A program made the position numbers and the translations under genes. 25,863 nt of DNA, taken from the NCBI GenBank assembly GCA_036510575.1, contig DATCDR010000166.1, positions 1-25,863 on the forward strand, read 5' to 3'. Positions 16,625-25,522 of this stretch are shown in pieces. This DNA is from DATCDR01 sp036510575. Its GTDB lineage: Bacteria; Actinomycetota; Acidimicrobiia; Acidimicrobiales; Bog-793. Numbering within the stretch: position 1 is the first letter of the stretch; each line of letters starts with the position of its first letter. The notes under the pieces were generated by a model. It saw only the letters and a program-made list of their open reading frames with translations. It did no database searches and was not told where the DNA came from.

Positions 16625-18244
16625 CTAGGTAGAGGCAAGCAGGCTCGGCTCGAACTCAGTCGGGGGGACGAATCCGAGCAGTTCAACGAGCGTGGCCGCG
16701 ACATTTGCCAGACCTGCGTTCGGCAGGTCGTCACGGAGGGTGAGCGAACGACCGGCGTAGTCGTGGACAAGCAAGATCACCGGGTTGATCGAGTGTGCGG
16801 TCTTGATCCGCACACGCCCGTCGGAGCCAACGAGAGGAAGTCCGTCGCCGTCCCGCTCCGCCATGTCCTCTGCGTTGCCGTGATCGGCGGTGATCACGAG
16901 GCAGCCGCGTGCCCCGTCGGTCGCTTTGGCGATCCGGCCGATAGCGGCGTCGATCGCCTCTAACGCCGCTCGGGTCGCTGGGACATCCGCGGTGTGGCCG
17001 ACCATGTCGCCGCCTGCGAAGTTCGTTCGGATGAAGTCGTAGCGACCGCTCTCGATCGCGGCGACGACGGCGTCGGCGGTCTCTTTCGACTTCATCGCGG
17101 GTGCCGTCTGAAACGGCACCTGATCGGAGGGGATTTCGAGGTAGGTCTCTGTTGCCGCGTCGAACCTCTCGGAGCGGTTCCCGTTCCAGAAGTAGGTGAC
17201 GTGTCCAAACTTCTGTGTCTCCGCGCAGGCGAACTGCGAGACGCCAGACGCCGCCAGGTACTCGCTGATGGTGCCGTCAACTCGTTCGGCATGCACGAGG
17301 TAGTGCTCCGGAAAGCCTCGTTCGAGGTCGTAGCAGGTCATCGAAGCAAAGGAGATCTTCGGCACGGGCCCGCGATCGAAGTGCTCGAACTCGCTGCCGG
17401 CACAAAGCGCCTCGGAGATCTCGATCGCCCGGTCACCCCTGAAGTTGAAGACGACCACCGCGTCGCCACTGGCGATCGGGCCTACCGGCCTGCCCCCTTC
17501 GATGACCGTGAAGGCGGGCAGCACCTGGTCGCTGATGCCAGGGGTCTCGTCGCGATACGCCGTAATAGCGGCTTGCGCACTGTCGAATGGTCGAGCCGAT
17601 CCGAGGACGTGGGCCTTCCAGCCTGCTTCGACGATTCCCCAGTCGGCGCCGTAGCGATCCATGGTCGTCACCATTCGGCCGCCGCCGCTCGCTACGCGAA
17701 AGTCGCGATCTCCTGTCGAGTTCAGCTCGGCTAGTCGGGCTTCAAGGGCCTCGAGGTAGGTCAGCGCGGAGAAGTCGGGAACGTCGCGGCCGTCGAGAAG
17801 AACATGGACGCGCAACTTCGTGATCCCGTCGTTGCTCGCTCGTTCGAGCAAGGAAAAGAGGTGGGTCATGCTCGAGTGCACACCGCCGTCGGAGAGGAGG
17901 CCGATCAGATGCAATTTCGAGTCGTGCGCCGACACCTCCGCGATGAGCGCGCTCCAGTCACCCTCCCAGATCTTTCCCGACGCGATCGCCTTGTCGACCT
18001 GGTTCGCTCCCTGGTCGAATATCCGTCCAGCGCCGAGCGTGTTGTGACCGACTTCGGAGTTGCCCATGTCGCTGTCGGAGCCGAGTCCTACCGCGCGACC
18101 ATGTGCGCGAAGCGTGCGGATCGGTCCCGACCACTGAAGGCCGTCGAGTACCGGGGTGATAGCCGTGGCCACTGCGTCGTACTCATCACGTAGGCCGACG
18201 CCGACCCCGTCGAGGACGATCAGGACGAGCGGGCCAATTGGCAT
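16625..18244 (-). CDS. gpmI: 2,3-bisphosphoglycerate-independent phosphoglycerate mutase
   Basis: Glycolytic enzyme interconverting 3- and 2-phosphoglycerate with two Mn ions, about 539 residues. It starts at ATG 18244, supported by GAAGG 7 bases upstream; the frame continues to 18418 without family sequence. Visible are LIVLDGVGVG (D12), the catalytic Ser63 in MGNSEVGHNTLGAG, HVLLDGRDVP, GGRMVTTMDRYGADW, NFRGDRAIE, GGDMVGHT and ITADHGNAEDM. The GGRMVTTMDRY variant recalls the plant/cyanobacterial form of the enzyme rather than the Bacillus form. It is a housekeeping gene, convergent with the amidase operon, and marks the boundary of the catabolic island. The 195 bases between it and the oafA-like stop (18440) show no gene. 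Confidence 0.95.
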   Translation of the reverse strand: MPIGPLVLIVLDGVGVGLRDEYDAVATAITPVLDGLQWSGPIRTLRAHGRAVGLGSDSDMGNSEVGHNTLGAGRIFDQGANQVDKAIASGKIWEGDWSALIAEVSAHDSKLHLIGLLSDGGVHSSMTHLFSLLERASNDGITKLRVHVLLDGRDVPDFSALTYLEALEARLAELNSTGDRDFRVASGGGRMVTTMDRYGADWGIVEAGWKAHVLGSARPFDSAQAAITAYRDETPGISDQVLPAFTVIEGGRPVGPIASGDAVVVFNFRGDRAIEISEALCAGSEFEHFDRGPVPKISFASMTCYDLERGFPEHYLVHAERVDGTISEYLAASGVSQFACAETQKFGHVTYFWNGNRSERFDAATETYLEIPSDQVPFQTAPAMKSKETADAVVAAIESGRYDFIRTNFAGGDMVGHTADVPATRAALEAIDAAIGRIAKATDGARGCLVITADHGNAEDMAERDGDGLPLVGSDGRVRIKTAHSINPVILLVHDYAGRSLTLRDDLPNAGLANVAATLVELLGFVPPTEFEPSLLAST

Positions 18245-18439
18245 GTCGGCGCCTTCGGACCGCGATAGCGGCGCAGCAGCTGTTTGGAGGCCGCCTACTT
18301 GGTCGATGCTCAAGTGCTCCCCTTGGCCGTCGTTGATGACGCTTCCCCAATGCTCCGACATTCTGTCAGCTGGACCTGATCGGCGAGACGAGGCCGTCTC
18401 TGGAAGATGATCGGCCACCGTAGGTCGCGACCGGCCGGA

Positions 18440-20689
18440 CTAGGTACTGTTCGGACCGAGATAGACCGCTGAGTTGGGGTCGGGGATGCCCTGTTCGGCG
18501 AGATCGAGGGCTGCCTCGACGGGCGTTGTCAAGAAGCTTGCGTACGTCGCGGTGATGTGGTTGTCGTCGCGATAGACGAGCACGCCATCGACGATCGGCG
18601 GGCAGGTGGATTGTGCCGAGCAGAACCAGAAGAGGGTGTTCACGTAAGTTCCGCCAGCGCTCACCACCGTGTTCTCCTCTTGTCGCATCCCCTTTATGTC
18701 TACGGCGCTATCGCGCGCGGATGCGCAATTCTGCGCATTGGCGAGGTTCTCCGAGAGGCAGCCGGCGACAGTGAACGTCGGCTTCGGAACGGGTCCCATG
18801 ACGAGGACCTGAGACCCGAGTGCGCGGATCTGGGAGATCATCTGCGAGAGACCGTCCATCCATTGCGGGCTGTAGACGCTAAAGCCGTAGATCGGGCTGT
18901 AGTGCCGCGCGACGCCGAGTATGACCAGTGCCGGATGAATCTCAGCGATCTCTTGTAGCACCTCGTTTCGCCAGGTTGTGCACTCGGAGTAGGCACGTCC
19001 GAGATCGGGACTGATCACGGGTACGACGAGCGGGGGGCAGGTGTCCTTCGACCAGGCATACAGCTTCCAGGAAAAGCGCTCGGCTGCTTGGTCGACAGCG
19101 GGAAACCACATCGCGGCATGTGAGTCGCCAAAAAGCACCACGCTCGTCGATGAGGTGGTGTCACCGTAGACGCAGTGATTGAGGGCGATCGAGGTGTAGG
19201 TGTCGACACAACCATCGGCGTAAAGAATGGGTATGTCGCTGAACGCGCCGGCCAACGACGGTGTGAGATCGGCTGGCACGTTCTGGAGAGCCTGGGACTC
19301 AACGAGGTCGGTCTGCACCTCGGCCGTCGACGAGGCAAGCGCTGCGACCTCGGGGTTCGTTGCCTGTGAGGATTGTGCTGCGACGACGATCGGGGGGTGC
19401 CCAAGCGTGGGAGTGACGACGCTGATGGACGGGAGAGCGAGTGCCGTGACCGATGACGTGCAGAGCGCGACCGCACCTGCTGTCAGGCTGAATCCGAGTG
19501 CGAGCCCGCGACGTGATCGTTGCGCGAGCCACGTCGAGACGTGGACAGGACGCTCAACGAGGAAGTGGCTGGCCGTCGCTAGCGCGCCGCTCGCTACGAC
19601 AAGCAGCAGTGCCTGGGCAGGGTCGAGGCTGTGCTTCAGCACGAGCGGGGCAAGTACCAGCACCGGCCAGTGCCACAGGTACCACGGATAGGAGATCCGT
19701 CCGGCGAACTGCAGGCCCGGAAACGCGAGTAGTCGAGCCGGCAAGGGCATTCCCTTCGAGCAGCCGGCCGCGATGATCGCCGCGGCGCCGAGCACGGGTA
19801 TCGCCGCGGCGCCGCCTGGCCACGGTGTCGAAGCTCCGAAGTCCGCTGCCGCCCACGCCACCGCGGCGATACCTGCGAGACCGAGTAACGACGACGCGCC
19901 ACGCGGCAGTGTTCGAAGTGACGGTGCTGCGAGTGCGACGAGTCCCCCTACGCCGAGTTCCCACGCGCGAGTCGGGAACGAGAAGAACGCCCAGGGCTCG
20001 TTGGAGTTCGTCAGCCGTAAGCAGGCGAGAAATGAGACGGCTGAGCCGACGAAGAGAATTGCGAATGCCCCCCTGGTGTAGGTTCGCCCCTTCTGCCAGA
20101 CCTTTGCTCCTACTAGGAGGAGCATCGGCCAGATGAGGTACATCTGCTCCTCTACGCCGAGCGACCAGAAGTGCTGGAACGGCGAGAGTCCCACGCCTGA
20201 GTACAAGTAGTTGGTCTGTTCGAGCGCGAACCGGTAGTTCGCGACGAAAAGGGCGCTCGAAAGCGCGTCCTTCGCGGTTCGGGTCGCGTCGAGCGGTGAC
20301 TGCAGCAGGTCGGCAGCAATGACGGTTGCGGCGATGACGATGAATGCCATGGGCAGGAGCCGCCGTATCCGGCGTGCGTAGAACCGGCGCAGCGACACGG
20401 TACCGCGCTCTTCGAGTTCGCGCATCAACAGTCCGGTGATCAAAAAGCCCGAGATGACGAAGAAGAGATCGACGCCGATGAATCCACCTGGGAGCAGCGT
20501 GGGGTCCGCGTGGTAGATGACGACGGCGAGGATGGCTACGCCGCGAAGACCCTGGATGTCGAGGCGCCAGCGGTCGCCGTCGGCGTGGACGCTGCGGCGT
20601 GGCCGCGCCGGTGCGTCCAGGTCTCCGCTTCGCGTCCGGGCCGCGGCAGCGAGGCGTGCCGGCGCACCTTCTTGTGTTAGTTGCTCCAT
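18440..20689 (-). CDS. Membrane O-acyltransferase (OafA type) with C-terminal SGNH domain
   Basis: About 749 residues from ATG 20689. It carries an acyltransferase-3 domain (roughly residues 40-400) with LDIQGLRGVAILAVVIYHAD, where the His is catalytic, FFVISGFLITGLL, RFYARRIRRLLP and HFWSLGVEEQMYLIWP, and about ten hydrophobic helices. After a helix near 400 comes an extracytoplasmic SGNH domain with VVLFGDSHAAMW (nucleophile Ser) and a late DDNHIT (Asp/His pair). Such proteins O-acetylate or otherwise acylate cell-wall or surface polysaccharide. The start is uncertain: ATG 20689 has GGAG 9 bases upstream, while ATG 20809 adds 40 residues with low GC at third positions and no ribosome site. 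The sugar acceptor is unknown. Confidence 0.9.
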   Translation of the reverse strand: MEQLTQEGAPARLAAAARTRSGDLDAPARPRRSVHADGDRWRLDIQGLRGVAILAVVIYHADPTLLPGGFIGVDLFFVISGFLITGLLMRELEERGTVSLRRFYARRIRRLLPMAFIVIAATVIAADLLQSPLDATRTAKDALSSALFVANYRFALEQTNYLYSGVGLSPFQHFWSLGVEEQMYLIWPMLLLVGAKVWQKGRTYTRGAFAILFVGSAVSFLACLRLTNSNEPWAFFSFPTRAWELGVGGLVALAAPSLRTLPRGASSLLGLAGIAAVAWAAADFGASTPWPGGAAAIPVLGAAAIIAAGCSKGMPLPARLLAFPGLQFAGRISYPWYLWHWPVLVLAPLVLKHSLDPAQALLLVVASGALATASHFLVERPVHVSTWLAQRSRRGLALGFSLTAGAVALCTSSVTALALPSISVVTPTLGHPPIVVAAQSSQATNPEVAALASSTAEVQTDLVESQALQNVPADLTPSLAGAFSDIPILYADGCVDTYTSIALNHCVYGDTTSSTSVVLFGDSHAAMWFPAVDQAAERFSWKLYAWSKDTCPPLVVPVISPDLGRAYSECTTWRNEVLQEIAEIHPALVILGVARHYSPIYGFSVYSPQWMDGLSQMISQIRALGSQVLVMGPVPKPTFTVAGCLSENLANAQNCASARDSAVDIKGMRQEENTVVSAGGTYVNTLFWFCSAQSTCPPIVDGVLVYRDDNHITATYASFLTTPVEAALDLAEQGIPDPNSAVYLGPNST

Positions 20690-21004
20690 CTGCTCTCGCT
20701 CCGCCGCGTTGGGCCGGCCCGACTCCCGGCGAGACGCTGGCACGAATTCAGCACCTTTTGCAAGTGCCGTTCGTCGCTTGCTCGACGATTTCACGTCGTG
20801 TGTGAGCATCGGTGGTGCCGTGCTCGACTAGGAGGTGTGATTGCAGGTTCTCAGCGCCCCGCTCGGGAGGTGTGGGGTCTGTGGAACTTCGTTCACCAGG
20901 ACCGGCGAGGCACGCCGTGGTGTCCGCTGGCTCGGCTCGTACTCCCGCTTTGCGCGAAGTGGCCCTCGTCAGACGATCTTCGTCAATTTTGACTTCAGGA
21001 AAGC
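20690..21004. other. Intergenic region between the acyltransferase and amt genes
   Basis: No convincing gene is seen on either strand. The first 120 bases may still be acyltransferase coding sequence if the upstream ATG (20809) is used. The remainder presumably holds the acyltransferase promoter, but I could not recognise -10/-35 elements. The amt terminator lies at its right edge. Confidence 0.5.
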
Positions 21005-21038
21005 GAAAGGAGCCCAACCTTGCGGCCGGGCTCCTTTC
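21005..21038 (-). terminator. Intrinsic terminator of the ammonium transporter gene
   Basis: An 11-bp perfect inverted repeat, GAAAGGAGCCC (21005-21015) and GGGCTCCTTTC (21028-21038), surrounds a 12-base loop, 25 bases beyond the amt stop on the minus strand. The stem itself ends in T-rich sequence when read in the direction of amt transcription, followed by GCTTTCC. Confidence 0.8.
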
Positions 21039-21062
21039 AAGTCCCTCTGTGTTACGCCCAGA

Positions 21063-22634
21063 TCACCACCGGGTGAAGAGCTGCCCTCCCGGATCAGGAC
21101 CTGGCAACAGATTGGTCGTAACCGACGAGATCGATCCGCCGCCTCCTGACATCTCGAGGCTGCTCCGGACCGAACCCCTGTCCTCGGGGAAGGCCTCCTC
21201 GTCGTGGATGGCGAGGTCACCGATTTCGAGGATGTCGTCGCTGTACCTCGCTCCGTGCAGTACGAGTCCGATCACCTTCATCAAGATGAACGTGACCAGT
21301 GCAGACCAGAAGATGACCCACACCGCCGCTCGGGCCTGTTCCCATATCTGGTGCCACGAGTGCGTATACATCAGCCCGTCAACTGCGAACGGCGTACAGG
21401 TCTTCGTGGTCGACGCGAACTGCAAGGTGGACGTGTTGATGACTTGCCCGTTGGCGTCCAAGGTTCCGCACCCATATTCGATCATGTGCGGATCACCGAA
21501 GACTCCCAACATCAAGCCACCGAACAGTCCGGCTATGCCGTGGGTGTAGACGACACCGAGCGCATCGTCGACTTTGCTGAACGGCTTGACCTTCGACAAG
21601 TAGTTCCAGGCAAACCAGACGATCACGCAGTCAATTGCACCGACTGCCATGGCGCCCCAACCGTTCACCCAACCGGCACAAGGAGTGATGCCGACGAGGC
21701 CGCAGATCATGCCGTTCACACCGCCGAGGAATGTGGGCTTGCGAGCCTTGCTCATCCAGGCGTCCATGCCAATCCAGACGAGCACACCCGTGGCGGTCGC
21801 GAGGTTGGTATTGACGACAGCTGCCGCGGCGTCGGTTCCCGCATAGTACGGGTCGCCACCGTTGAATCCGTTCCAACCGAGCCACAGGATTCCTGCTCCG
21901 ACTGCCGCCATGACCAGGTTGTTGGGTAAGGCATGTTGTCGATCGTGGAGCAACCTAGGTCCGAGTACCCACGCCGCGACAAAGCCAGAGACTCCAGCCG
22001 ACATGTGGATGACGAATCCGCCGGAGTAGTCGAGTGCTCCCTCTTGGGCGAAGTAGCCACCACCCCAGAGCATGAAGCCGTCGACGCCGTAGACGATGGT
22101 CGACCACAGCGGGACGAGGAGACACCACGCGCTGAACTTGATACGGCCCAACACGCTTCCAAGGAACAGCAGTGGAGTGATCGCTCCGAAAACGAACTGG
22201 AAGTACGCCAAGGCGTCGGTTGAGAAGTGGAACGGGATGTCGGTGTTGGCCGCGGAGACCGCCTGGCCTTGCTCACCGACACTGTTCATAATCTGGCCGG
22301 GCTTACCGACGAAGTTCTCGAAAAAGTGCTTGAAGAAGCCCACGCCGGTCAGCTGGGTAGGCAGACCATTGCGCACACCTCCACCGATCGAGGTGGAGCC
22401 GAATCCCAGCTTGAAGGTCCAAAGCACCCAGCAAACGAGCACCAGCGAGAACCCGGCGAACATCATGGCCAAGACGTTTACTGCCCATTTTTTCGGGACG
22501 ATCGACGCGTAGAGAACGGCCAATCCAGGAAGGCTCATCAACCCGACGAACGTGGCAGCGACGAGTTGCCAGGTGTTGTCGCCGGTGTTCAGCCAACTTG
22601 GGTACGGAACAAAAACTGCGCCTAAGAGGTGCAC
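21063..22634 (-). CDS. amt: Ammonium transporter, Amt family
   Basis: Membrane channel for ammonium uptake, 523 residues, with about eleven hydrophobic helices. Diagnostic residues are Asp202 and the twin pore histidines His210 (GGFVIHMSAG) and His365 (VYTHGIAGLFGG), plus WLGWNGFNGG. Long extracytoplasmic loops are present at about 80-140 and 380-430; the second has two Cys (near 389 and 413) that could form a disulfide. The C-terminal tail of ~70 residues ends in a Gly/Ser/Pro-rich stretch. The GTG start at 22634 has GGAG 10 bases upstream and sits 4 bases after a short upstream reading frame made by a 52-bp duplication. A four-half-site GlnR-like box lies about 180-217 bases upstream. No glnK or glnD gene is adjacent in the window. 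Confidence 0.95.
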   Translation of the reverse strand: MHLLGAVFVPYPSWLNTGDNTWQLVAATFVGLMSLPGLAVLYASIVPKKWAVNVLAMMFAGFSLVLVCWVLWTFKLGFGSTSIGGGVRNGLPTQLTGVGFFKHFFENFVGKPGQIMNSVGEQGQAVSAANTDIPFHFSTDALAYFQFVFGAITPLLFLGSVLGRIKFSAWCLLVPLWSTIVYGVDGFMLWGGGYFAQEGALDYSGGFVIHMSAGVSGFVAAWVLGPRLLHDRQHALPNNLVMAAVGAGILWLGWNGFNGGDPYYAGTDAAAAVVNTNLATATGVLVWIGMDAWMSKARKPTFLGGVNGMICGLVGITPCAGWVNGWGAMAVGAIDCVIVWFAWNYLSKVKPFSKVDDALGVVYTHGIAGLFGGLMLGVFGDPHMIEYGCGTLDANGQVINTSTLQFASTTKTCTPFAVDGLMYTHSWHQIWEQARAAVWVIFWSALVTFILMKVIGLVLHGARYSDDILEIGDLAIHDEEAFPEDRGSVRSSLEMSGGGGSISSVTTNLLPGPDPGGQLFTRW

Positions 22635-22711
22635 GGCTCTAGCACTCCTCTCGTTGATTAACTTGTACTGCGCCTAGAAGGTGCACGGCTCTAGTACTCC
22701 TCTCCTTGATT
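22615..22711 (-). repeat. 52-bp tandem duplication of the amt ribosome-binding/start region
   Basis: Two 45-base segments, 22615-22659 and 22667-22711, match at 41 of 45 positions with a 52-base offset. Both contain, on the minus strand, a GAGAGGAG ribosome site, a 10-base spacer and a GTG followed by codons for MHLLGAV. The proximal copy is the real amt start (22634); the distal copy starts at 22686. Confidence 0.85.
22639..22686 (-). CDS. Putative 15-residue leader peptide upstream of amt
   Basis: Created by the duplicated start region. A GTG at 22686, preceded by AAGGAGAGGAG, opens the frame MHLLGAVQVNQREEC, and a TAG at 22641-22639 closes it 4 bases before the amt GTG. It is in a different frame from amt, and its first seven residues repeat the amt N-terminus. 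If translated it could couple, feed or attenuate amt translation. It may simply be a relic of the duplication; there is no evidence of translation beyond the ribosome site. Confidence 0.35.
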   Translation of the reverse strand: MHLLGAVQVNQREEC

Positions 22712-22813
22712 GCTGCACTTCGAACTTCCCGGGTCACGGACACGACGACACGCGGCAGTGGGTGCGCGGGACGTGACAGGGGTCGCTTTGGCGCCCCAGT
22801 ATGCAAGCCTGGG

Positions 22814-22851
22814 ATTTCTGGCTCGTCACGCCTGTGTTACCAGTGTGTTAA
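22814..22851 (-). promoter_or_regulatory. Four-half-site GlnR-like box upstream of amt
   Basis: The minus strand reads TTAAC-n6-GTAAC-n6-GTGAC-n6-GAAAT, which follows the full a1-b1-a2-b2 GlnR pattern gTnAC-n6-GaAAC twice, with an exact 11-bp period. Deviations are the first base of a1, the second base of b1 and the last base of b2. The box lies about 180-217 bases upstream of the amt start. Activation of amt genes by GlnR is established in Streptomyces and Mycobacterium. The remainder of 22687-22998 shows no gene. Confidence 0.6.
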
Positions 22852-22998
22852 CTGGCGATCCCCGAAAACGAACCGCTCAACGTCGCTACAAAGGCCGCCG
22901 CGTCCTGCGCTCTCACCTCATTTTTCGTGCGGCTTGCTGAGTACAATCCCTTGGTCACTGCAGCGGGGTTCGGTCGCCGCGGATTGGGCGGTTGCGGG

Positions 22999-23580
22999 AT
23001 GAACAAACCAGAAGTCGCTGCGGGTCCAACGCCACAGCGGCTGTTTGAGATCGCCGAGTCGAAGCCCGCGGCCCCGGTGTCAACGCTTCGCGGAGCCCGA
23101 ATCGAGATTGACACGACTCGGGTAGGGCGCGCCCTTCTCGGCGGCGTCCTCGTGATCCTCGCGGTGCTCGCCGTCGTGTTCTTCGTCGTCGGGGCGCATA
23201 AGAATGCACAGATCAACGAGCTTCGTCAGCACGGTGAATCCGTTGAGGTCACGATCACGAAGTGCCTGGGCCTCATGGGTGGGAGTGGCAGTAACTCGGC
23301 CGGCTACGCGTGCACGGGTACCTTCCACCTCGGTGGCCGCATCTTCGACGAGGCCGTCCCGGGCGACGTGTTGTACGCGCCGGGAACGAGGCTCGCCGCT
23401 ACTGCTGCATCGAACGGGTCGGGTCTCTTCGCGCCGGTCGGCGTGCTCGCCGGCGAACGCTCGTCGGGGACGGTCTTCATCGTTCCCGGCGCGCTCGCCC
23501 TCGCGTTCGCGGCACTCGCGTCTCCCTGGATGCTCAAGCGGAGACGGTCCCGCAAGAAGCGGTCGCGAGTCGCTCGTTAG
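22999..23580 (+). CDS. Small membrane protein of unknown function, DUF3592-like topology
   Basis: About 193 residues, not assigned to a family with confidence. A cytoplasmic N-terminus of ~45 residues is followed by a helix at about 43-66 (LLGGVLVILAVLAVVFFVV), then an external domain of ~85 residues with two Cys (TKCLGLMGG and YACTGTF), a second helix near 155-178, and a very basic Lys/Arg-rich tail. This two-helix arrangement with a small beta-rich loop resembles DUF3592-type proteins. The start is uncertain: ATG 22999 gives a compact protein, while a GTG at 22927 would add 24 residues. It is divergent from amt and convergent with the next membrane protein, only 15 bases away. Confidence 0.7.
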   Translation: MNKPEVAAGPTPQRLFEIAESKPAAPVSTLRGARIEIDTTRVGRALLGGVLVILAVLAVVFFVVGAHKNAQINELRQHGESVEVTITKCLGLMGGSGSNSAGYACTGTFHLGGRIFDEAVPGDVLYAPGTRLAATAASNGSGLFAPVGVLAGERSSGTVFIVPGALALAFAALASPWMLKRRRSRKKRSRVAR

Positions 23581-23595
23581 CAATTCCCGAAGCTC

Positions 23596-24285
23596 TCAGC
23601 GTGACGTTGGCGGCGTGTAGCGCCGGTTCGCGCGGGGACGCGAGTTGTAAGTCGAGTTGCGCCCAGAGCTGTTCGGCCCGTAGCGCGACGTGTCTCCGCT
23701 AGCTACGCGAAGGGCATGCTGCAATCGATAGACGCGTACCAGCATCCACGCGCCCGCCATGATGTACGGGACTCCGAAGCCCCAGTAGTGGAGGTTGAAA
23801 ACAGTAAGTCCGTAGAGCGCCATCACGATTGCGAGAAATAGGCGCTTTCGAAAGTACGCAGTGATCAGCATCACCACAGCGAGCGCCACGAGCGCCAACA
23901 TGGCCTCTTGATAGAGGCCGACGCTCACGTGCAGCTTGTTGATCGAGCCGTTCGCTAGCGTCGCCGCTGGATCATGTGAGATCAGCACCGAACCGATGAT
24001 GAGACCAATAGCGGCCGCGAATGGTGCCGCGAGTAGCCCGATCAGGCGTTCCTTGTCGTTTGCGAATTTGACCGCGACCTGAAGCTCTTCGACGGTCTGG
24101 GGTTCGTCTGAGACCGATACCTCGCCTGGCGTTGGCGGCTTGAGCATGGCGTCGCGCAGTCGATCGCCGATTCGTGGTTTGTTCGACTTACGGGGCTTTG
24201 AGGGGAAGATCCGGGCAAGCCACCATGCAGGATTGAGTTTCGAGGTTGGAGACTCCCACTCCTCGGGCGCGCGTCCATGAGACAT
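23596..24285 (-). CDS. Four-helix membrane protein of unknown function
   Basis: About 229 residues from ATG 24285; the frame continues to 24501, but that part overlaps the epimerase end and looks non-coding. The N-terminal ~90 residues are hydrophilic (PRKSNKPRIGDRL, then an acidic EVSVSDEPQTVEELQ segment). Four hydrophobic segments follow: LIGLLAAPFAAAIGLIIG, a segment around MLALVALAVVMLITAYF, LFLAIVMALYGLTVF and GVPYIMAGAWMLV. The C-terminus is an Arg/Ser/Asn/Tyr-rich low-complexity tail. No Shine-Dalgarno precedes the ATG, so it may be leaderless or start elsewhere. I do not recognise the family. It follows the epimerase gene by about 208 bases, which show no gene. Confidence 0.7.
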   Translation of the reverse strand: MSHGRAPEEWESPTSKLNPAWWLARIFPSKPRKSNKPRIGDRLRDAMLKPPTPGEVSVSDEPQTVEELQVAVKFANDKERLIGLLAAPFAAAIGLIIGSVLISHDPAATLANGSINKLHVSVGLYQEAMLALVALAVVMLITAYFRKRLFLAIVMALYGLTVFNLHYWGFGVPYIMAGAWMLVRVYRLQHALRVASGDTSRYGPNSSGRNSTYNSRPRANRRYTPPTSR

Positions 24286-24493
24286 TGAGAGAGAAAAGTT
24301 AGCACGGCTCTTTGGCGCCGAATCAGGCCGAATCCGCCTCGCCCGGTGCAGGAGGTAGGACGCCGCGAACGCCTGAATTGTCCGAAATGTCGAGCTTGAC
24401 GGTGGTATTCGAGTACGCGAGCACGTGAAATGATCACTTCGGACCCCATCTGCCTCGGTCCCCCCGCCGCTTGATGTGGCGGTAGATGACGGT

Positions 24494-25522
24494 TTACTCA
24501 ACCGCCGGCACGCGCCTGTAGCTACCGGCTTGCACCGAAGGCTTAGTCATTAGCCCGCTTTTCTCGGCGTGGTATCCCTTGGCGCCGACGAGCTGCGCGA
24601 GCGGACTCCCCGGCTCTTCATCGGCCTTTAGTTGATCGAGAACGCGCCTGAAGTCGTAGCGCGGCGCCCAGCCGAGAATCTGCCTGGCGCGAGTGTTGTC
24701 ATAGACACGGTCGATTGCCGGGAACATCTTCCAGCCGCGGCGCTGGTACTCAGCTTCTTGGTCCGGGAAGACTTGTCCTACGACGGCCGGAGCGTCCTTC
24801 GCGAGCGCCGTGGCGTCTTGTCGAGTGAACGGGGTAGTCGCACTGATGATCAGACGCTCAAAGCCGAGCGCTGGTGCTGCCCCGACCGCGAGGAGATGCG
24901 CATCAACGGCGTCGGCGAGATCGACTCGGCGGTAGAGGAATTCGTTGGTCTTCACGTTCTGGTTCGAGAACTCGGCGCGAACGCTCTCGTTGTCATCGAG
25001 CTCGGGGAAGAAGCGCGCGACACGGAGCACCACTACTCCGAGACCAAATTCGAAGGCGGCAAGTTCACACAGCTGCTCGGCGGCAATCTTTGTGACGCCG
25101 TAGACGTTGCGGGGTACAGGGGGCACTTCCTCAGTGATCCAGGTAGCTGCGGTAGCGGAGTTCGCCGACAGCGCTCGACCGAACGCGCTGGTCGAACTCG
25201 TTAATACGAAGCTTCGAACGTCAGCATCCTTAGCTGCCTCCAACAACGCCAGGGTTCCCGAGACGTTCGTCTGGACGAAGTCTTCGCGTGAGTGCGAGCT
25301 GAGGTGCGGCTGTTGCAGAGCTGCGGTGTGGATCACCGCGTCGGCGCCACGCAGTACCTCTCGAATGAGGTCGCGATCCGTCGTCGATCCGACGAACGAG
25401 GTGTACGGCGACTCTCGCAGGTCCAATCCGATCACGTCGCGATCTAATGCGCGAAGAGAGCGAACGAGGGCCTCGCCTAGGTGACCGCTGCTTCCCGTTA
25501 CGACGACTCGGTTCGCGTCCAC
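24494..25522 (-). CDS. NAD-dependent epimerase/dehydratase (extended SDR)
   Basis: A 342-residue Rossmann-fold oxidoreductase. The NAD(P)-binding TGSSGHLG is at residues 9-16, with Asp34 at the end of strand 2 (IGLDL). Next come HTAALQQPH near 65-73, the catalytic Ser region LTSSTSAFG at about 108-115 and YGVTK giving Tyr141 and Lys145. The C-terminal part contains ARQILGWAPRYDF, the usual end signature of sugar-nucleotide epimerases and dehydratases. Family members act on nucleotide sugars or steroids; the substrate here is not readable. The GTG start at 25522 has no evident ribosome site. It stands alone on the minus strand, divergent from the truncated gene at the right edge. Confidence 0.9.
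   Translation of the reverse strand: MDANRVVVTGSSGHLGEALVRSLRALDRDVIGLDLRESPYTSFVGSTTDRDLIREVLRGADAVIHTAALQQPHLSSHSREDFVQTNVSGTLALLEAAKDADVRSFVLTSSTSAFGRALSANSATAATWITEEVPPVPRNVYGVTKIAAEQLCELAAFEFGLGVVVLRVARFFPELDDNESVRAEFSNQNVKTNEFLYRRVDLADAVDAHLLAVGAAPALGFERLIISATTPFTRQDATALAKDAPAVVGQVFPDQEAEYQRRGWKMFPAIDRVYDNTRARQILGWAPRYDFRRVLDQLKADEEPGSPLAQLVGAKGYHAEKSGLMTKPSVQAGSYRRVPAVE

Noticed and set aside
20812..21549. Plus-strand frame of 245 codons overlapping the end of amt
   Set aside because: It is antisense to conserved Amt sequence and to the amt terminator, and has no domain or ribosome site.
22840..22855. Inverted repeat CCAGT-n6-ACTGG upstream of amt
   Set aside because: It overlaps the GlnR-like half-sites, which explain the stretch better; a 5-bp arm is weak evidence for a separate operator.
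24464..24482. CCGCC/GGCGG hairpin after the epimerase stop
   Set aside because: Only five sure base pairs on the transcribed strand and no T tract; chance formation in GC-rich DNA is likely.
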